From assembly GCA_030044455.1 (NCBI GenBank), contig JASHVU010000235.1:1-6217 (forward strand): a DNA stretch of 6,217 bases, in the 5' to 3' direction. Source of the DNA: Acidobacteriaceae bacterium (GTDB taxonomy: Bacteria; Acidobacteriota; Terriglobia; Terriglobales; Acidobacteriaceae). A program made the translations under genes and the position numbers. The notes under the pieces were generated by a model, which saw only the letters and a program-made list of their open reading frames with translations, had not been told where the DNA came from and searched no databases. This document shows positions 1-6,217 of this stretch, piece by piece (the stretch's first letter is position 1; the number at the start of each line of letters is the position of its first letter).

Positions 1-1005
1 GCCTTTCTTGTCGATGATGCGCAGGCACGCTTCATGCGTCCGCACCGTGATGCTTCTTATTCCGTCGGAGGAAAGCCCGGTCGCGTCCAGCTTCTGCCGC
101 AGCCTAATCGCCGCTTCCACCGCGGTCTGCGCGTGGAACTCGGCCGGGTAGCTGATCTGGAACAGCACGTTCTCCATCACGTACGAACCGTAGGGCCGCT
201 GAAATTTGAACTCACGTCCTCGGAACGATACATCGTAAAATCCCCACATCTTCGCGGTCAGCGCCGAGGGGTAACCCATCTCGCCGGCGCGGGCCATCAG
301 CGCCAGGCGCACTGCGCGGCTGGTGGCGTCGCCGGCGGCCCAGCTTTTGCGCGAGCCGGTATTGGGTGCGTGGCGATAGGTACGCAGGCTCTGCCCGTCG
401 ACCCACGCCAATGAAATCGCGTTGACGGTCTGCTCGCGCGTAAGGCCCAGAAGTGCGCATACGACTGCAGTTGTCGCAACCTTCACCAGCACAACGTGGT
501 CGAGCCCGACCTGGTTGAACGAGTTCTCAAGGGCGATGCAGCCCTGAATCTCATGGGCCTTGATCATGGCCGTCAGAACATCTCGCATCTTCACCAAGGG
601 TCTGCCGCCCACAGGGCTTCGAGATAGCCAGTCAGCAGTGGCTAGGATTCCTCCCAGGTTGTCTGATGGGTGCCCCCACTCGGCGGCCAGCCAGGTGTCG
701 TTAAAGTCAAGCCAGCGGATTATGGCGCCGATGTTGAACGCAGCCTGCACGGGGTCAAGCTCGTATCTGGTCCCTGGCACGCGCGCGCCATTGGGAACCA
801 CCGTTCCCGGCAAAATGGGCCCCAGCAGCTTGGTGCACGCCGGATACTCGAGCGCCTCAAGCCCGCAGCCCAGCGTATCCATCAGGCAATAACGCGCCGT
901 ACGATAGGCGAGATCGCTGTCAATCTCGTACCCCAGCGCATAGTCGGCAATATCGGCGATCACTTTATCGGGCGCTGGACGCTGGTTGCTTATGTGGGAG
1001 GACAC
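1..1005 (-). CDS. prpD: 2-methylcitrate dehydratase PrpD (partial, C-terminus beyond left edge)
   Basis: PrpD dehydrates 2-methylcitrate to 2-methyl-cis-aconitate in the cytoplasmic methylcitrate cycle, which degrades propionyl-CoA to pyruvate and succinate. The reverse strand is open for 335 codons without a stop, ending at the left edge in RIIDKKG; the family is about 480 residues, so roughly 150 are missing. The family (MmgE/PrpD) signature is unmistakable: [15 protein letters not shown] (43-57), RWLDFNDTW (97-105), EWGHPSDN (109-116), [13 protein letters not shown] (203-215), [11 protein letters not shown] (219-229), and FHAQTA (290-295). By analogy with the related cis-aconitate decarboxylase, D100, T104, H112 and K220 are candidate active-site residues (recalled alignment). 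The start is GTG, chosen because AAGGAG lies 5 bases upstream (1011-1016) and because the N-terminus [10 protein letters not shown] lines up with E. coli PrpD from residue 1. Partners prpB and prpC are not in the window and may lie further left. The resemblance to proteobacterial PrpD is very close. Confidence 0.96.
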   Translation of the reverse strand, partial: MSSHISNQRPAPDKVIADIADYALGYEIDSDLAYRTARYCLMDTLGCGLEALEYPACTKLLGPILPGTVVPNGARVPGTRYELDPVQAAFNIGAIIRWLDFNDTWLAAEWGHPSDNLGGILATADWLSRSPVGGRPLVKMRDVLTAMIKAHEIQGCIALENSFNQVGLDHVVLVKVATTAVVCALLGLTREQTVNAISLAWVDGQSLRTYRHAPNTGSRKSWAAGDATSRAVRLALMARAGEMGYPSALTAKMWGFYDVSFRGREFKFQRPYGSYVMENVLFQISYPAEFHAQTAVEAAIRLRQKLDATGLSSDGIRSITVRTHEACLRIIDKKG

Positions 1006-1208
1006 GGTGGCTCCTTGCAGCGTGACAGGTGACAATTGGTTCGGCGCCGTTCCCAATTTACTCAGTTTGAGCAGGTTGGCCGTGACTCAACATAATAGTG
1101 TGAAGGGCCGGCAGCTTTGCGGAAATGTTGCTATTCTGGTACTCTTGAACAGGTAGAGGTGATGAAGATGCGCGTCAACATCAAGCCCGTCACGGGAACC
1201 CCAGCCAG

Positions 1209-2696
1209 CTAACCAGCCCGGTTTTCTCCATCCTTAGACTTCTTTTTGAGCAGCCCCTCAATCTCTGTCCTGTAGGGCTGCCCCAGCTTCATCAAGTCTC
1301 CTCCTGGGCGCAGTTCGTCCCGAACCCCATTTTTCAGACGTTCCAGTCCACGATCGAGCCTTTCGGTATGGATGAAGTCCTCGATGCCGGCTGAGACTGC
1401 TTCGACAGCCTCGCGGCTCAGACGATTCACATCGTCCGCCCGATTCTCCTGCTCAGCCGTGGCGGCAAGATCGGCCAGATAGCACGCAAGATTCTGGTAC
1501 ACGTATGGCAGATACCGCTCCCGTTCGAGGCCGGGAATTTTGGACTCCATGCTCAACAAACGGCGCGACAGAGCGACTGCACTCTCAATATCGCCGCAGA
1601 AGTATTCTGCCAATGCCTTGTTGTAATACGCCCCAGCATCCACCGAGCCGTCTGTTCCGTTCTTGATTGCTTCAGCTAAACTCAGCTCGGCCGACTTGAG
1701 CAGACCTTTCATCTCATCGGAATCGACTGCCTGGCCCGAATTAGCGAAACGGTTGTACCGCGACAGATAGAATGCTCCCCTCTGGCGGTATCCTGCGCTA
1801 CTCTCAGGACTCATTTCGATTACGCGCGACGCATAGAAAAGCGACCGCTCGAAATCTTCTGGCGACTGGCTGGCGGATCCGCCCCGCTCATCATAATAGC
1901 GGGCGAGATTCTGATAGATGGTCTGAAGGCCTGCGCGGAGGTCTGGCGACTGATTGACTGAAACTACCACCGAGAGGGCCAAAACCGTCGTTTCGCTGTT
2001 CTGAATGAAAACGTGGTCGGCAGGTTTGAGCTTCTGGAACCAGCCGCTGTCGTTCCAATGGTCCATTGAAGGCATGGTCAGCTCAATCTCACGCACAAGC
2101 CTCCGGATGCGCTGGTCCATCTGGCTGAATTCCGGGAAACTGCGCTCGAATTCACTGAGTCTTTTCTGGTATTCCTCCTTAACGTCCTGCTCGATTGCCT
2201 CACTTCTTTTCCTGAATTCCTCCATCCGCTCGCTTGCTTCTTCACGCGTGAACTTGGTGGTTACAAATGCCGTGATACCCAAAAGCACCGAATAGACGCC
2301 CACCAGCGTTACCAGGCCGTCGAGGAGCTGCTTTGAATGCTCGAGTTCCTTGTCGACGCGCTCCTGCATCTCCTTCTGTTCAAACTCCAGCCGCTGCCTG
2401 GTCTCCTGCTGTTCGGCTTCGAACTGCTTTCTTAACTCTTCTCTGGCCGCGTTCACATCCTGTGCAGCATTGGCTTTAAAGTTGGGAGGCGCGCTCTGAC
2501 GTGACCGCGGCAAACCCGCCGCCTGCTGTGCGCGCGCGACCGATACAATCCAGTTGAAGCCGGCAACGATTGTGAGCAGGGAGGTTAACGCAAGCAACAG
2601 GCCGCAAGACCAGAAAAGAACTGGCTCGGTGCGACTGCGTCTCATCCAGCTCCAGAACGAAGCTTGATCCCGATCAAAGGCGGTGGGGTTCTTCAT
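1209..2696 (-). CDS. Hypothetical two-helix membrane protein with coiled coils and TPR-like repeats
   Basis: I do not recognise a named family. The 495-residue product has a basic N-terminus (RRSR, 19-22) and a first hydrophobic helix (about 25-53) followed by ARA-QQ, which could be a signal-peptidase site or just the end of an anchor. Next come a charged, Glu/Gln-rich coiled coil (about 80-120), a second membrane helix (about 124-146) and another charged helical stretch (150-205). The C-terminal half (about 250-480) is helical and TPR-like, with repeated motifs such as IYQNLARYY (260-268), AYYNKALAEYFCGDIESA (356-373) and VYQNLACYLADLA (399-411). Predicted topology, by charge: coiled-coil loop outside, repeats in the cytoplasm, suggesting a scaffold. 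I chose ATG at 2696 because AGGA (2701-2704) lies 4 bases upstream; an in-frame TTG at 2732 would add 12 residues but has a badly spaced ribosome site. The gene is divergent from recA. It uses more A/T-ending and rare codons (AGA, TTA) than recA, suggesting lower expression or accessory status. Confidence 0.85.
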   Translation of the reverse strand: MKNPTAFDRDQASFWSWMRRSRTEPVLFWSCGLLLALTSLLTIVAGFNWIVSVARAQQAAGLPRSRQSAPPNFKANAAQDVNAAREELRKQFEAEQQETRQRLEFEQKEMQERVDKELEHSKQLLDGLVTLVGVYSVLLGITAFVTTKFTREEASERMEEFRKRSEAIEQDVKEEYQKRLSEFERSFPEFSQMDQRIRRLVREIELTMPSMDHWNDSGWFQKLKPADHVFIQNSETTVLALSVVVSVNQSPDLRAGLQTIYQNLARYYDERGGSASQSPEDFERSLFYASRVIEMSPESSAGYRQRGAFYLSRYNRFANSGQAVDSDEMKGLLKSAELSLAEAIKNGTDGSVDAGAYYNKALAEYFCGDIESAVALSRRLLSMESKIPGLERERYLPYVYQNLACYLADLAATAEQENRADDVNRLSREAVEAVSAGIEDFIHTERLDRGLERLKNGVRDELRPGGDLMKLGQPYRTEIEGLLKKKSKDGENRAG

Positions 2697-2715
2697 ATGG
2701 TCCTGCTTTGCGGGT

Positions 2716-2744
2716 ATTATCAACGACTGCAACCTCGATCAGAA
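2716..2744 (-). promoter_or_regulatory. Possible leftward promoter of the TPR membrane protein gene
   Basis: Read on the minus strand, GATAAT (2721-2716) matches five of six bases of a sigma-70 -10 box. It lies 17 bases after TTCTGA (2744-2739), a poor -35 with three of six matches. Transcription would begin near 2710, giving a very short leader of about 13-15 bases that still includes the AGGA before the ATG at 2696. If correct, it excludes the upstream TTG start at 2732. The weak -35 keeps confidence low. Confidence 0.3.
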
Positions 2745-2830
2745 CGAGATTCTCACCGAAACCGGCTCTTTCTGTCTGCCGGAGAGCGTGACGGAGTTGA
2801 GCCTGGGCTGTAGGCCCGAAGCGCGCATCC

Positions 2831-2863
2831 GGACACCGTGTGCCCGCCATCACACCAGTGTCC
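2831..2863. repeat. Nested inverted repeat upstream of recA
   Basis: The outer arms GGACAC (2831-2836) and GTGTCC (2858-2863) are perfect complements. Inside them GTGTG (2838-2842) and CACAC (2851-2855) are also perfect complements around an 8-base loop. Together they make an 11-bp interrupted stem with a small 1x2 internal loop. No T-run follows on the plus strand, so it is not a classical terminator. It could be a binding site for a dimeric regulator, or an RNA structure in a longer leftward transcript. The pairing is read directly from the sequence; the function is unknown. Confidence 0.5.
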
Positions 2864-2869
2864 CTAACT

Positions 2870-2883
2870 CGAACACATTTTTC
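2870..2883 (+). promoter_or_regulatory. Possible LexA (SOS) box upstream of recA
   Basis: The sequence CGAACACATTTTTC matches the Gram-positive-type LexA consensus CGAACRNRYGTTYC at 13 of 14 positions; the mismatch is T for G at position 10. The left half-site is perfect, while the right half sits in a T-run and is degenerate as a palindrome. It lies about 20 bases upstream of the proposed -35 of recA, further out than a typical repressor site. The SOS consensus of this organism is not known to me, so this is a candidate based on recA being a classic SOS gene. Confidence 0.3.
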
Positions 2884-2903
2884 CCATTTCTTCGCCTTTT
2901 TAG

Positions 2904-2933
2904 CTGCCAATCTCTATTTCGCCCTGCTACAAT
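2904..2933 (+). promoter_or_regulatory. Probable recA promoter (extended -10)
   Basis: TACAAT (2928-2933) matches five of six -10 bases and is preceded by TG one base away (2925-2926), the extended -10 form. CTGCCA (2904-2909) is a four-of-six -35 at 18 bases spacing. The start of transcription would fall near 2940, leaving a leader of about 80 bases before recA that includes the hairpin at 2950-2969. It is the best promoter-like pattern I found in this spacer. Confidence 0.45.
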
Positions 2934-2949
2934 CCCTTCGAAATGTCTT

Positions 2950-2977
2950 GCAGGTCAGCCTTTACCTGCCTGTTTTT
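2950..2977 (+). terminator. Terminator-like hairpin in the recA leader (possible attenuator)
   Basis: GCAGGT (2950-2955) pairs perfectly with ACCTGC (2964-2969) across an 8-base loop, and five T follow at 2973-2977 after CTG. The layout resembles an intrinsic terminator with a short stem. It lies between the proposed recA promoter and the recA ribosome site, so a functional version would end a short leader transcript of about 38 bases. No tail of another plus-strand gene lies just upstream for it to terminate. The 6-bp stem and the 3-base gap before the T-run make it weak, and it may instead be an operator palindrome. Confidence 0.35.
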
Positions 2978-3021
2978 ATCAGCGGGAAACCCCTTGACTG
3001 CCTTTAGAGGAGGAACCACCC

Positions 3022-4098
3022 ATGCCGGTAGCCGACGAGCGCGCCAAAGCAGTAGAACTTGCCCTTCAACAGATCGAAAAACAGTTTGGAAAGGGGTCCA
3101 TCGTCCGGCTCGGCTCGCGTGAAGCCCTTCTGCCTATCTCGGTTATCTCCACTGGATCCATCAGTTTCGACGCAGCCCTCGGAGTCGGCGGCATTCCCCG
3201 CGGCCGCGTGACCGAGGTCTTCGGCCCTGAGTCCTCGGGCAAAACCACCATCACCCTCCAGGTGATCGCCGAGGCCCAGCGCGCCGGCGGCCTGGCCGCT
3301 TTCGTCGACGCGGAGCACGCGCTCGATCCCGGTTACGCCAAAAAGCTTGGCGTAGATGTCGACAACCTTCTCGTCTCTCAGCCCGATTCGGGCGAGCAGG
3401 CGCTGGAAATCACCGAAGCGCTGGTCCGTTCGGGAGCCATTGATGTGCTGGTCGTTGACTCGGTCGCCGCGCTGGTCCCCAAAGCCGAGCTTGACGGCGA
3501 AATGGGCGACTCCCACGTCGGCCTGCAGGCCCGGCTCATGTCGCAGGCCCTGCGCAAGCTCACCGGCACGGTTTCCAAATCCCGCACCGCTCTCATCTTC
3601 ATCAACCAGATCCGCGAAAAGATCGGCGTGATGTTCGGCAACCCTGAAACCACCACTGGCGGCCGCGCCCTCAAGTTCTACTCCTCGGTCCGCATCGATA
3701 TTCGCCGCATCGCCGCCATCAAGGAAGGCGATGCAGTCACCGGCAATCGCACCAAAGTCAAGATCGTCAAAAACAAGGTCGCCGCGCCCTTCCGCGAAGC
3801 CGAGTTCGACATTCTTTATGGAGAAGGCATCAGCCGCGAGGGCGATGTGCTCGACCTGGCCGTCATCCACAATATCGTGGAGAAATCCGGCGCATGGTAC
3901 AGCTACGCCGGCGAGCGCATCGGCCAGGGCCGCGAAAACACCCGCGCCTTCCTCAAAGAGAATAAGGAAGTTTTTGCCAAGATGGATGACGAGCTGCGCA
4001 AGCGGCTCAATATTGGCGCACCCAAGGCCGAGGTCCCCGAGGTCCCGGCCGGAGGTCACGCCGAGGCCAAGGAAGCCGTCCGCGCCAAGCGTGGCTGA
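3022..4098 (+). CDS. recA: RecA recombinase
   Basis: RecA forms ATP-dependent filaments on single-stranded DNA, carries out homologous pairing and strand exchange, and stimulates self-cleavage of LexA-type repressors. The 358-residue protein is full length (E. coli RecA is 353). Visible elements are the N-terminal helix region (1-33), Walker [10 protein letters not shown] (68-76), the catalytic glutamate E98 in DAEHALD (96-102), Walker B VLVVDS (142-147, D146), loop L1 around [12 protein letters not shown] (156-167), INQIR with the ATP-sensing Q196 (194-198), loop L2 around [13 protein letters not shown] (202-214), and the C-terminal domain to about 333. The start is certain: AGGAGG ends 8 bases upstream (3008-3013). 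The final 25 residues are not the acidic tail known from E. coli but are mixed in charge and end in RAKRG. Third codon positions are strongly C/G, as expected of a well-expressed gene. No recX follows directly. Confidence 0.99.
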   Translation: MPVADERAKAVELALQQIEKQFGKGSIVRLGSREALLPISVISTGSISFDAALGVGGIPRGRVTEVFGPESSGKTTITLQVIAEAQRAGGLAAFVDAEHALDPGYAKKLGVDVDNLLVSQPDSGEQALEITEALVRSGAIDVLVVDSVAALVPKAELDGEMGDSHVGLQARLMSQALRKLTGTVSKSRTALIFINQIREKIGVMFGNPETTTGGRALKFYSSVRIDIRRIAAIKEGDAVTGNRTKVKIVKNKVAAPFREAEFDILYGEGISREGDVLDLAVIHNIVEKSGAWYSYAGERIGQGRENTRAFLKENKEVFAKMDDELRKRLNIGAPKAEVPEVPAGGHAEAKEAVRAKRG

Positions 4099-4108
4099 GC
4101 GACTCAGA

Positions 4109-4130
4109 GTAAGGTTTGCCGGCACCTTAC
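4109..4130 (+). terminator. Perfect hairpin just after recA, possible transcription end
   Basis: GTAAGGT (4109-4115) and ACCTTAC (4124-4130) form a perfect 7-bp stem with an 8-base loop, starting 10 bases after the recA stop codon. No T-run follows, so it is not a complete intrinsic terminator; it may stabilise the recA mRNA end or act with Rho. The rest of the spacer to 4224 shows no other clear signal apart from a weak -10-like TAAAAT at 4221-4226 without a matching -35. Confidence 0.3.
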
Positions 4131-4224
4131 GCGCCTGGTCCGCATTTACGCGGGAACAATCGTCATTGCACGCCCGTACAAAGCCACAATGGTTATGGAT
4201 CGCCGGGTTAGCTTCTGCTCTAAA

Positions 4225-6217
4225 ATGAAACTTCAAATGAAACCCACTGGGCAATGGGCGGCTTTCGGACCCCGGCGGACAATCCTCACCTGGTTCGCAT
4301 TATTCTGCCTGGGCGTAATATCTCTCGCGGCGCAAAACCCTGCCGCGAATCCCGCCCCTCAAGCGGTCTCTGCTCCTGCTGCTCTCTCGGCTCTGCCGGC
4401 CGGCATTCGCGGCGTTGTCACACTCGACGGCGCATGGCGCTTCCATACGGGAGACGACCCGCGCTGGGCCAATCCCGACTACGACGATTCCAGTTGGCAA
4501 ACCATCAATGTGAGCCAGTCGCTCACCGACCAGGGATTCGACACATACACCGGTTTTGCCTGGTATCGCATTCGCCTGCAACCGGAGCTCGTCTCCCAAT
4601 TTGGCGGCCAGCCTGGAAACGTGCAGCCTGCTTTGCTGGTCATCGGACATACAGTGGGACAGATCGCAGTCTACGTGAATGGTCAGGAGGCCGGTCACAC
4701 TCGCGGCATGACCGACACGCTATCTGAGTATCAATCGCAGCCTTTCATCGTTCCGCTTTCCGGCTCGGGACCCGTTGAAGTTGCCATTCGCACCTGGGCC
4801 GGCCCCACCATCTCCATCGGCCGCGGCTTGCTCGACAAAGTTGAGCTCGGCCCGCGCGACGAGATCGCCGATCGGTTATCGATGGCCATCGGCCATCGGT
4901 GGAACGAGGGCATCATTTCGGCGATGTTCGTCGCATTTCTCTTTCTCGGAGTCGCAATTTTAGGAGCGGCTCTCTACCTTGCCCAGCGTCATCATTCTGA
5001 ATATCTGTGGCTGGCGCTGCTCTGCCTTTCGGTAGCCGTCGGCGGCGCGGCCGACGCCGCTTTCGCTCTGGCCGCGATGCCGCTTACTCTCTATCGCATA
5101 TTCACGCTCTTCACCTGGCGCATTTTTATGGCAGTTACGCTGGAGTTCATTCTGCGTTTCACTGCCAGTCAATCGCGGCGGCTCATCCGCGGCTTTCAAA
5201 TCGCAGTACTGCTGCTGCCCTTTGTTTACTTCATTCACGTCACACCGATATACGACGGACTTTCAGTCGCTGCTGAAGTGGTTTTCTCCCTGCTCGTCTG
5301 CATCCTGCTCTTCCGCGCATGGCGGCGCGGAAAGAGCGAGGCAGGCGTCATGCTGCTGCCCTTCTTTCTTGCCGCTACGGCCGATTCTGCCGACACTGTA
5401 TTTGATTTCTTCGCATCCAGGCACTGGCTCCCGGAGCAATTCGCCTCCCACCGCTTCTATCTTGGCCCCATCGAGTTCAGTACCAGTGCAATTGCCTACA
5501 CAATCTTTCTCGGTAGCTTGATCGCGGTCATCCTTTACCGGTTCGTGCGCATTAGCGAAGAGGAACAGCGTTCCGCCGCCGAAATCTCGGCCGCACGCAG
5601 CGTGCAGGCTCTGCTTATCCCCACCCACCTGCCATCGAACAAGAACTTCGTGCTTGAAAGTGCCTACCTGCCCATCAACGGCGTCGGCGGAGACTTCTTT
5701 CAGGCGCTTCCTCTCAAAGACGATTCGTTGCTGATCGTGGTCGGCGACGTGAGCGGCAAAGGTCTGCAGGCCGCAATGAATTCAAGCACCCTGGTGGGCG
5801 CTCTGCGCAACGAGCTTTCTCACGACCCGGTCACGGTCCTTGAGCACCTCAACCGCGTTCTTATCGGCGCGGTCCCGGTCGCGGGCAACGTGCCCGACCT
5901 CGATTGCGCACCCTGCTACGCCACCTGCCTCTGCGCAAGAATCTATCCCGACGGCACCACAACCATCGCCAACGCCGGCCATCTGGGCCCGTACCGTGAC
6001 GGCCGCGAAGTGCCGCTCACGCCCAGCCTGCCCCTGGGAGTCATCGCAGACACCCAATTCGAGCAAACCACCTTCCAGCTCAACCACGGCGACAGGCTCG
6101 TATTCATCTCCGATGGCGTGGTTGAGGCAACCAATCCGCACGGCGAACTGTTCGGTTTTGAGCGCACCCAGCAGGTAAGCAACGAATCGGCGCGCTACAT
6201 TGCCCAAACCGCACAAC
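4225..6217 (+). CDS. Membrane-bound SpoIIE/PP2C-type serine/threonine phosphatase (partial, C-terminus beyond right edge)
   Basis: This is a predicted sensor phosphatase that probably dephosphorylates a cytoplasmic protein, such as an anti-sigma-factor antagonist, in response to an envelope signal. The 664 visible residues read in one frame to the right edge. In order: a signal peptide or anchor (RR at 17-18, hydrophobic 20-35, AAQ at 35-37); a periplasmic beta-rich domain (about 60-210) resembling the sugar-binding fold of glycoside hydrolase family 2, with LDGAWRFHTGDD (67-78), DYDDSSW (85-91), WYRIRL (113-118) and VYVNG (149-153); seven membrane helices (about 229-253, 259-283, 290-312, 319-338, 345-364, 374-396, 413-440); a charged linker (443-463); and a SpoIIE domain with all metal-binding motifs, GGDFF (488-492, D490), GDVSGKG (507-513, D508), NAGH (583-586) and SDGVVEA (629-635, D630). 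The start is uncertain: in-frame ATGs lie at 4189, 4195, 4225 and 4237, none with a good ribosome site; 4225 gives a sensible signal peptide. It may be read from recA or from its own weak promoter. Confidence 0.92.
   Translation, partial: MKLQMKPTGQWAAFGPRRTILTWFALFCLGVISLAAQNPAANPAPQAVSAPAALSALPAGIRGVVTLDGAWRFHTGDDPRWANPDYDDSSWQTINVSQSLTDQGFDTYTGFAWYRIRLQPELVSQFGGQPGNVQPALLVIGHTVGQIAVYVNGQEAGHTRGMTDTLSEYQSQPFIVPLSGSGPVEVAIRTWAGPTISIGRGLLDKVELGPRDEIADRLSMAIGHRWNEGIISAMFVAFLFLGVAILGAALYLAQRHHSEYLWLALLCLSVAVGGAADAAFALAAMPLTLYRIFTLFTWRIFMAVTLEFILRFTASQSRRLIRGFQIAVLLLPFVYFIHVTPIYDGLSVAAEVVFSLLVCILLFRAWRRGKSEAGVMLLPFFLAATADSADTVFDFFASRHWLPEQFASHRFYLGPIEFSTSAIAYTIFLGSLIAVILYRFVRISEEEQRSAAEISAARSVQALLIPTHLPSNKNFVLESAYLPINGVGGDFFQALPLKDDSLLIVVGDVSGKGLQAAMNSSTLVGALRNELSHDPVTVLEHLNRVLIGAVPVAGNVPDLDCAPCYATCLCARIYPDGTTTIANAGHLGPYRDGREVPLTPSLPLGVIADTQFEQTTFQLNHGDRLVFISDGVVEATNPHGELFGFERTQQVSNESARYIAQTAQ

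Larger units (their letters stand above)
2697..3021. other. Divergent control region between the TPR membrane protein gene and recA
   Basis: This 325-base stretch carries no convincing gene. It holds the start signals for two divergent genes: a weak leftward promoter (2716-2744), a nested inverted repeat (2831-2863), an SOS-box-like sequence (2870-2883), a rightward extended -10 promoter (2904-2933), and a terminator-like hairpin followed by five T (2950-2977). A strong ribosome site for recA, AGGAGG, sits at 3008-3013. The plus strand from about 2880 to 2980 is rich in T and C, unlike the coding DNA on either side. An ATG at 2943 opens a short frame that runs out of phase into recA, but it has no ribosome site and looks accidental. 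Confidence 0.8.

Noticed and set aside
34..414. A 126-codon plus-strand frame opposite prpD
   Set aside because: prpD on the minus strand is certain from its family motifs; this frame is an Arg/His/Gly-rich antisense product with no recognisable domain.
1186..1196. Short hairpin CCCG-TCA-CGGG as a terminator for the TPR gene
   Set aside because: Only four base pairs, and no T-run follows it on the minus strand.
2697..2732. TTG start at 2732 extending the TPR membrane protein by 12 residues
   Set aside because: The GAGG before it directly abuts the start codon, whereas ATG at 2696 has AGGA at a workable distance. The only leftward promoter candidate starts downstream of the TTG.
2674..2910. 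A 78-codon minus-strand frame covering the recA/TPR spacer
   Set aside because: It starts with TTG, lacks a good ribosome site, overlaps the start of the TPR gene in another frame and crosses the inverted repeat.
2943..3119. Leader peptide starting at ATG 2943 before recA
   Set aside because: It has no ribosome site, starts almost at the predicted transcript end, and runs out of phase deep into recA instead of stopping before it.
3004..4254. A 416-codon open frame on the minus strand across recA
   Set aside because: It lies wholly opposite a certain recA gene with strong third-position C/G, which commonly leaves long antisense frames. Its Gly/Asp/Ala-rich translation resembles no protein family.
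4254..4727. A 157-codon plus-strand frame inside the start of the phosphatase gene
   Set aside because: It is out of phase with the phosphatase frame, which continues intact with a signal peptide and clear domains. The alternative is Arg/Ser/His-rich.
4880..4899. A perfect 12-base palindrome (CGATGGCCATCG) overlapping a tandem 7-base repeat
   Set aside because: It lies within the coding frame of the phosphatase and reads as ordinary codons; most likely a chance product of high-GC codon use.

Overview
The window looks like a piece of a high-GC bacterial chromosome. The most likely source is an Acidobacteriota (Terriglobia-like) genome. That rests on the character of the RecA and on a large phosphatase with a periplasmic domain, seven membrane helices and a SpoIIE domain, an architecture I associate with that group. 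It is inference from family knowledge; there is no rRNA or other phylogenetic marker beyond recA.

Layout from left to right. Bases 1-1005 (minus strand) hold the N-terminal two thirds of prpD, 2-methylcitrate dehydratase of propionate catabolism, which runs off the left edge. Bases 1006-1208 are a short spacer. Bases 1209-2696 (minus strand) hold an unrecognised two-helix membrane protein with coiled coils and TPR-like helical repeats. Bases 2697-3021 are a 325-bp divergent control region between that gene and recA. It contains a likely recA promoter, a possible SOS box, a nested inverted repeat and a terminator-like hairpin inside the recA leader. Bases 3022-4098 (plus strand) hold a complete recA. 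After a 126-bp spacer with a perfect hairpin, bases 4225-6217 (plus strand) hold most of a membrane-bound SpoIIE/PP2C-type serine/threonine phosphatase that runs off the right edge.

The four genes do not form an obvious single pathway. prpD is central carbon metabolism, recA is recombination and DNA repair, the phosphatase is an envelope-to-cytoplasm signalling protein, and the TPR membrane protein is unassigned. The most interesting parts are the recA control region and the two sensor- or scaffold-like membrane proteins flanking recA. I see no tRNA, rRNA, insertion sequence, CRISPR array, phage gene or defence cassette, and no clear evidence of a new multi-gene system.
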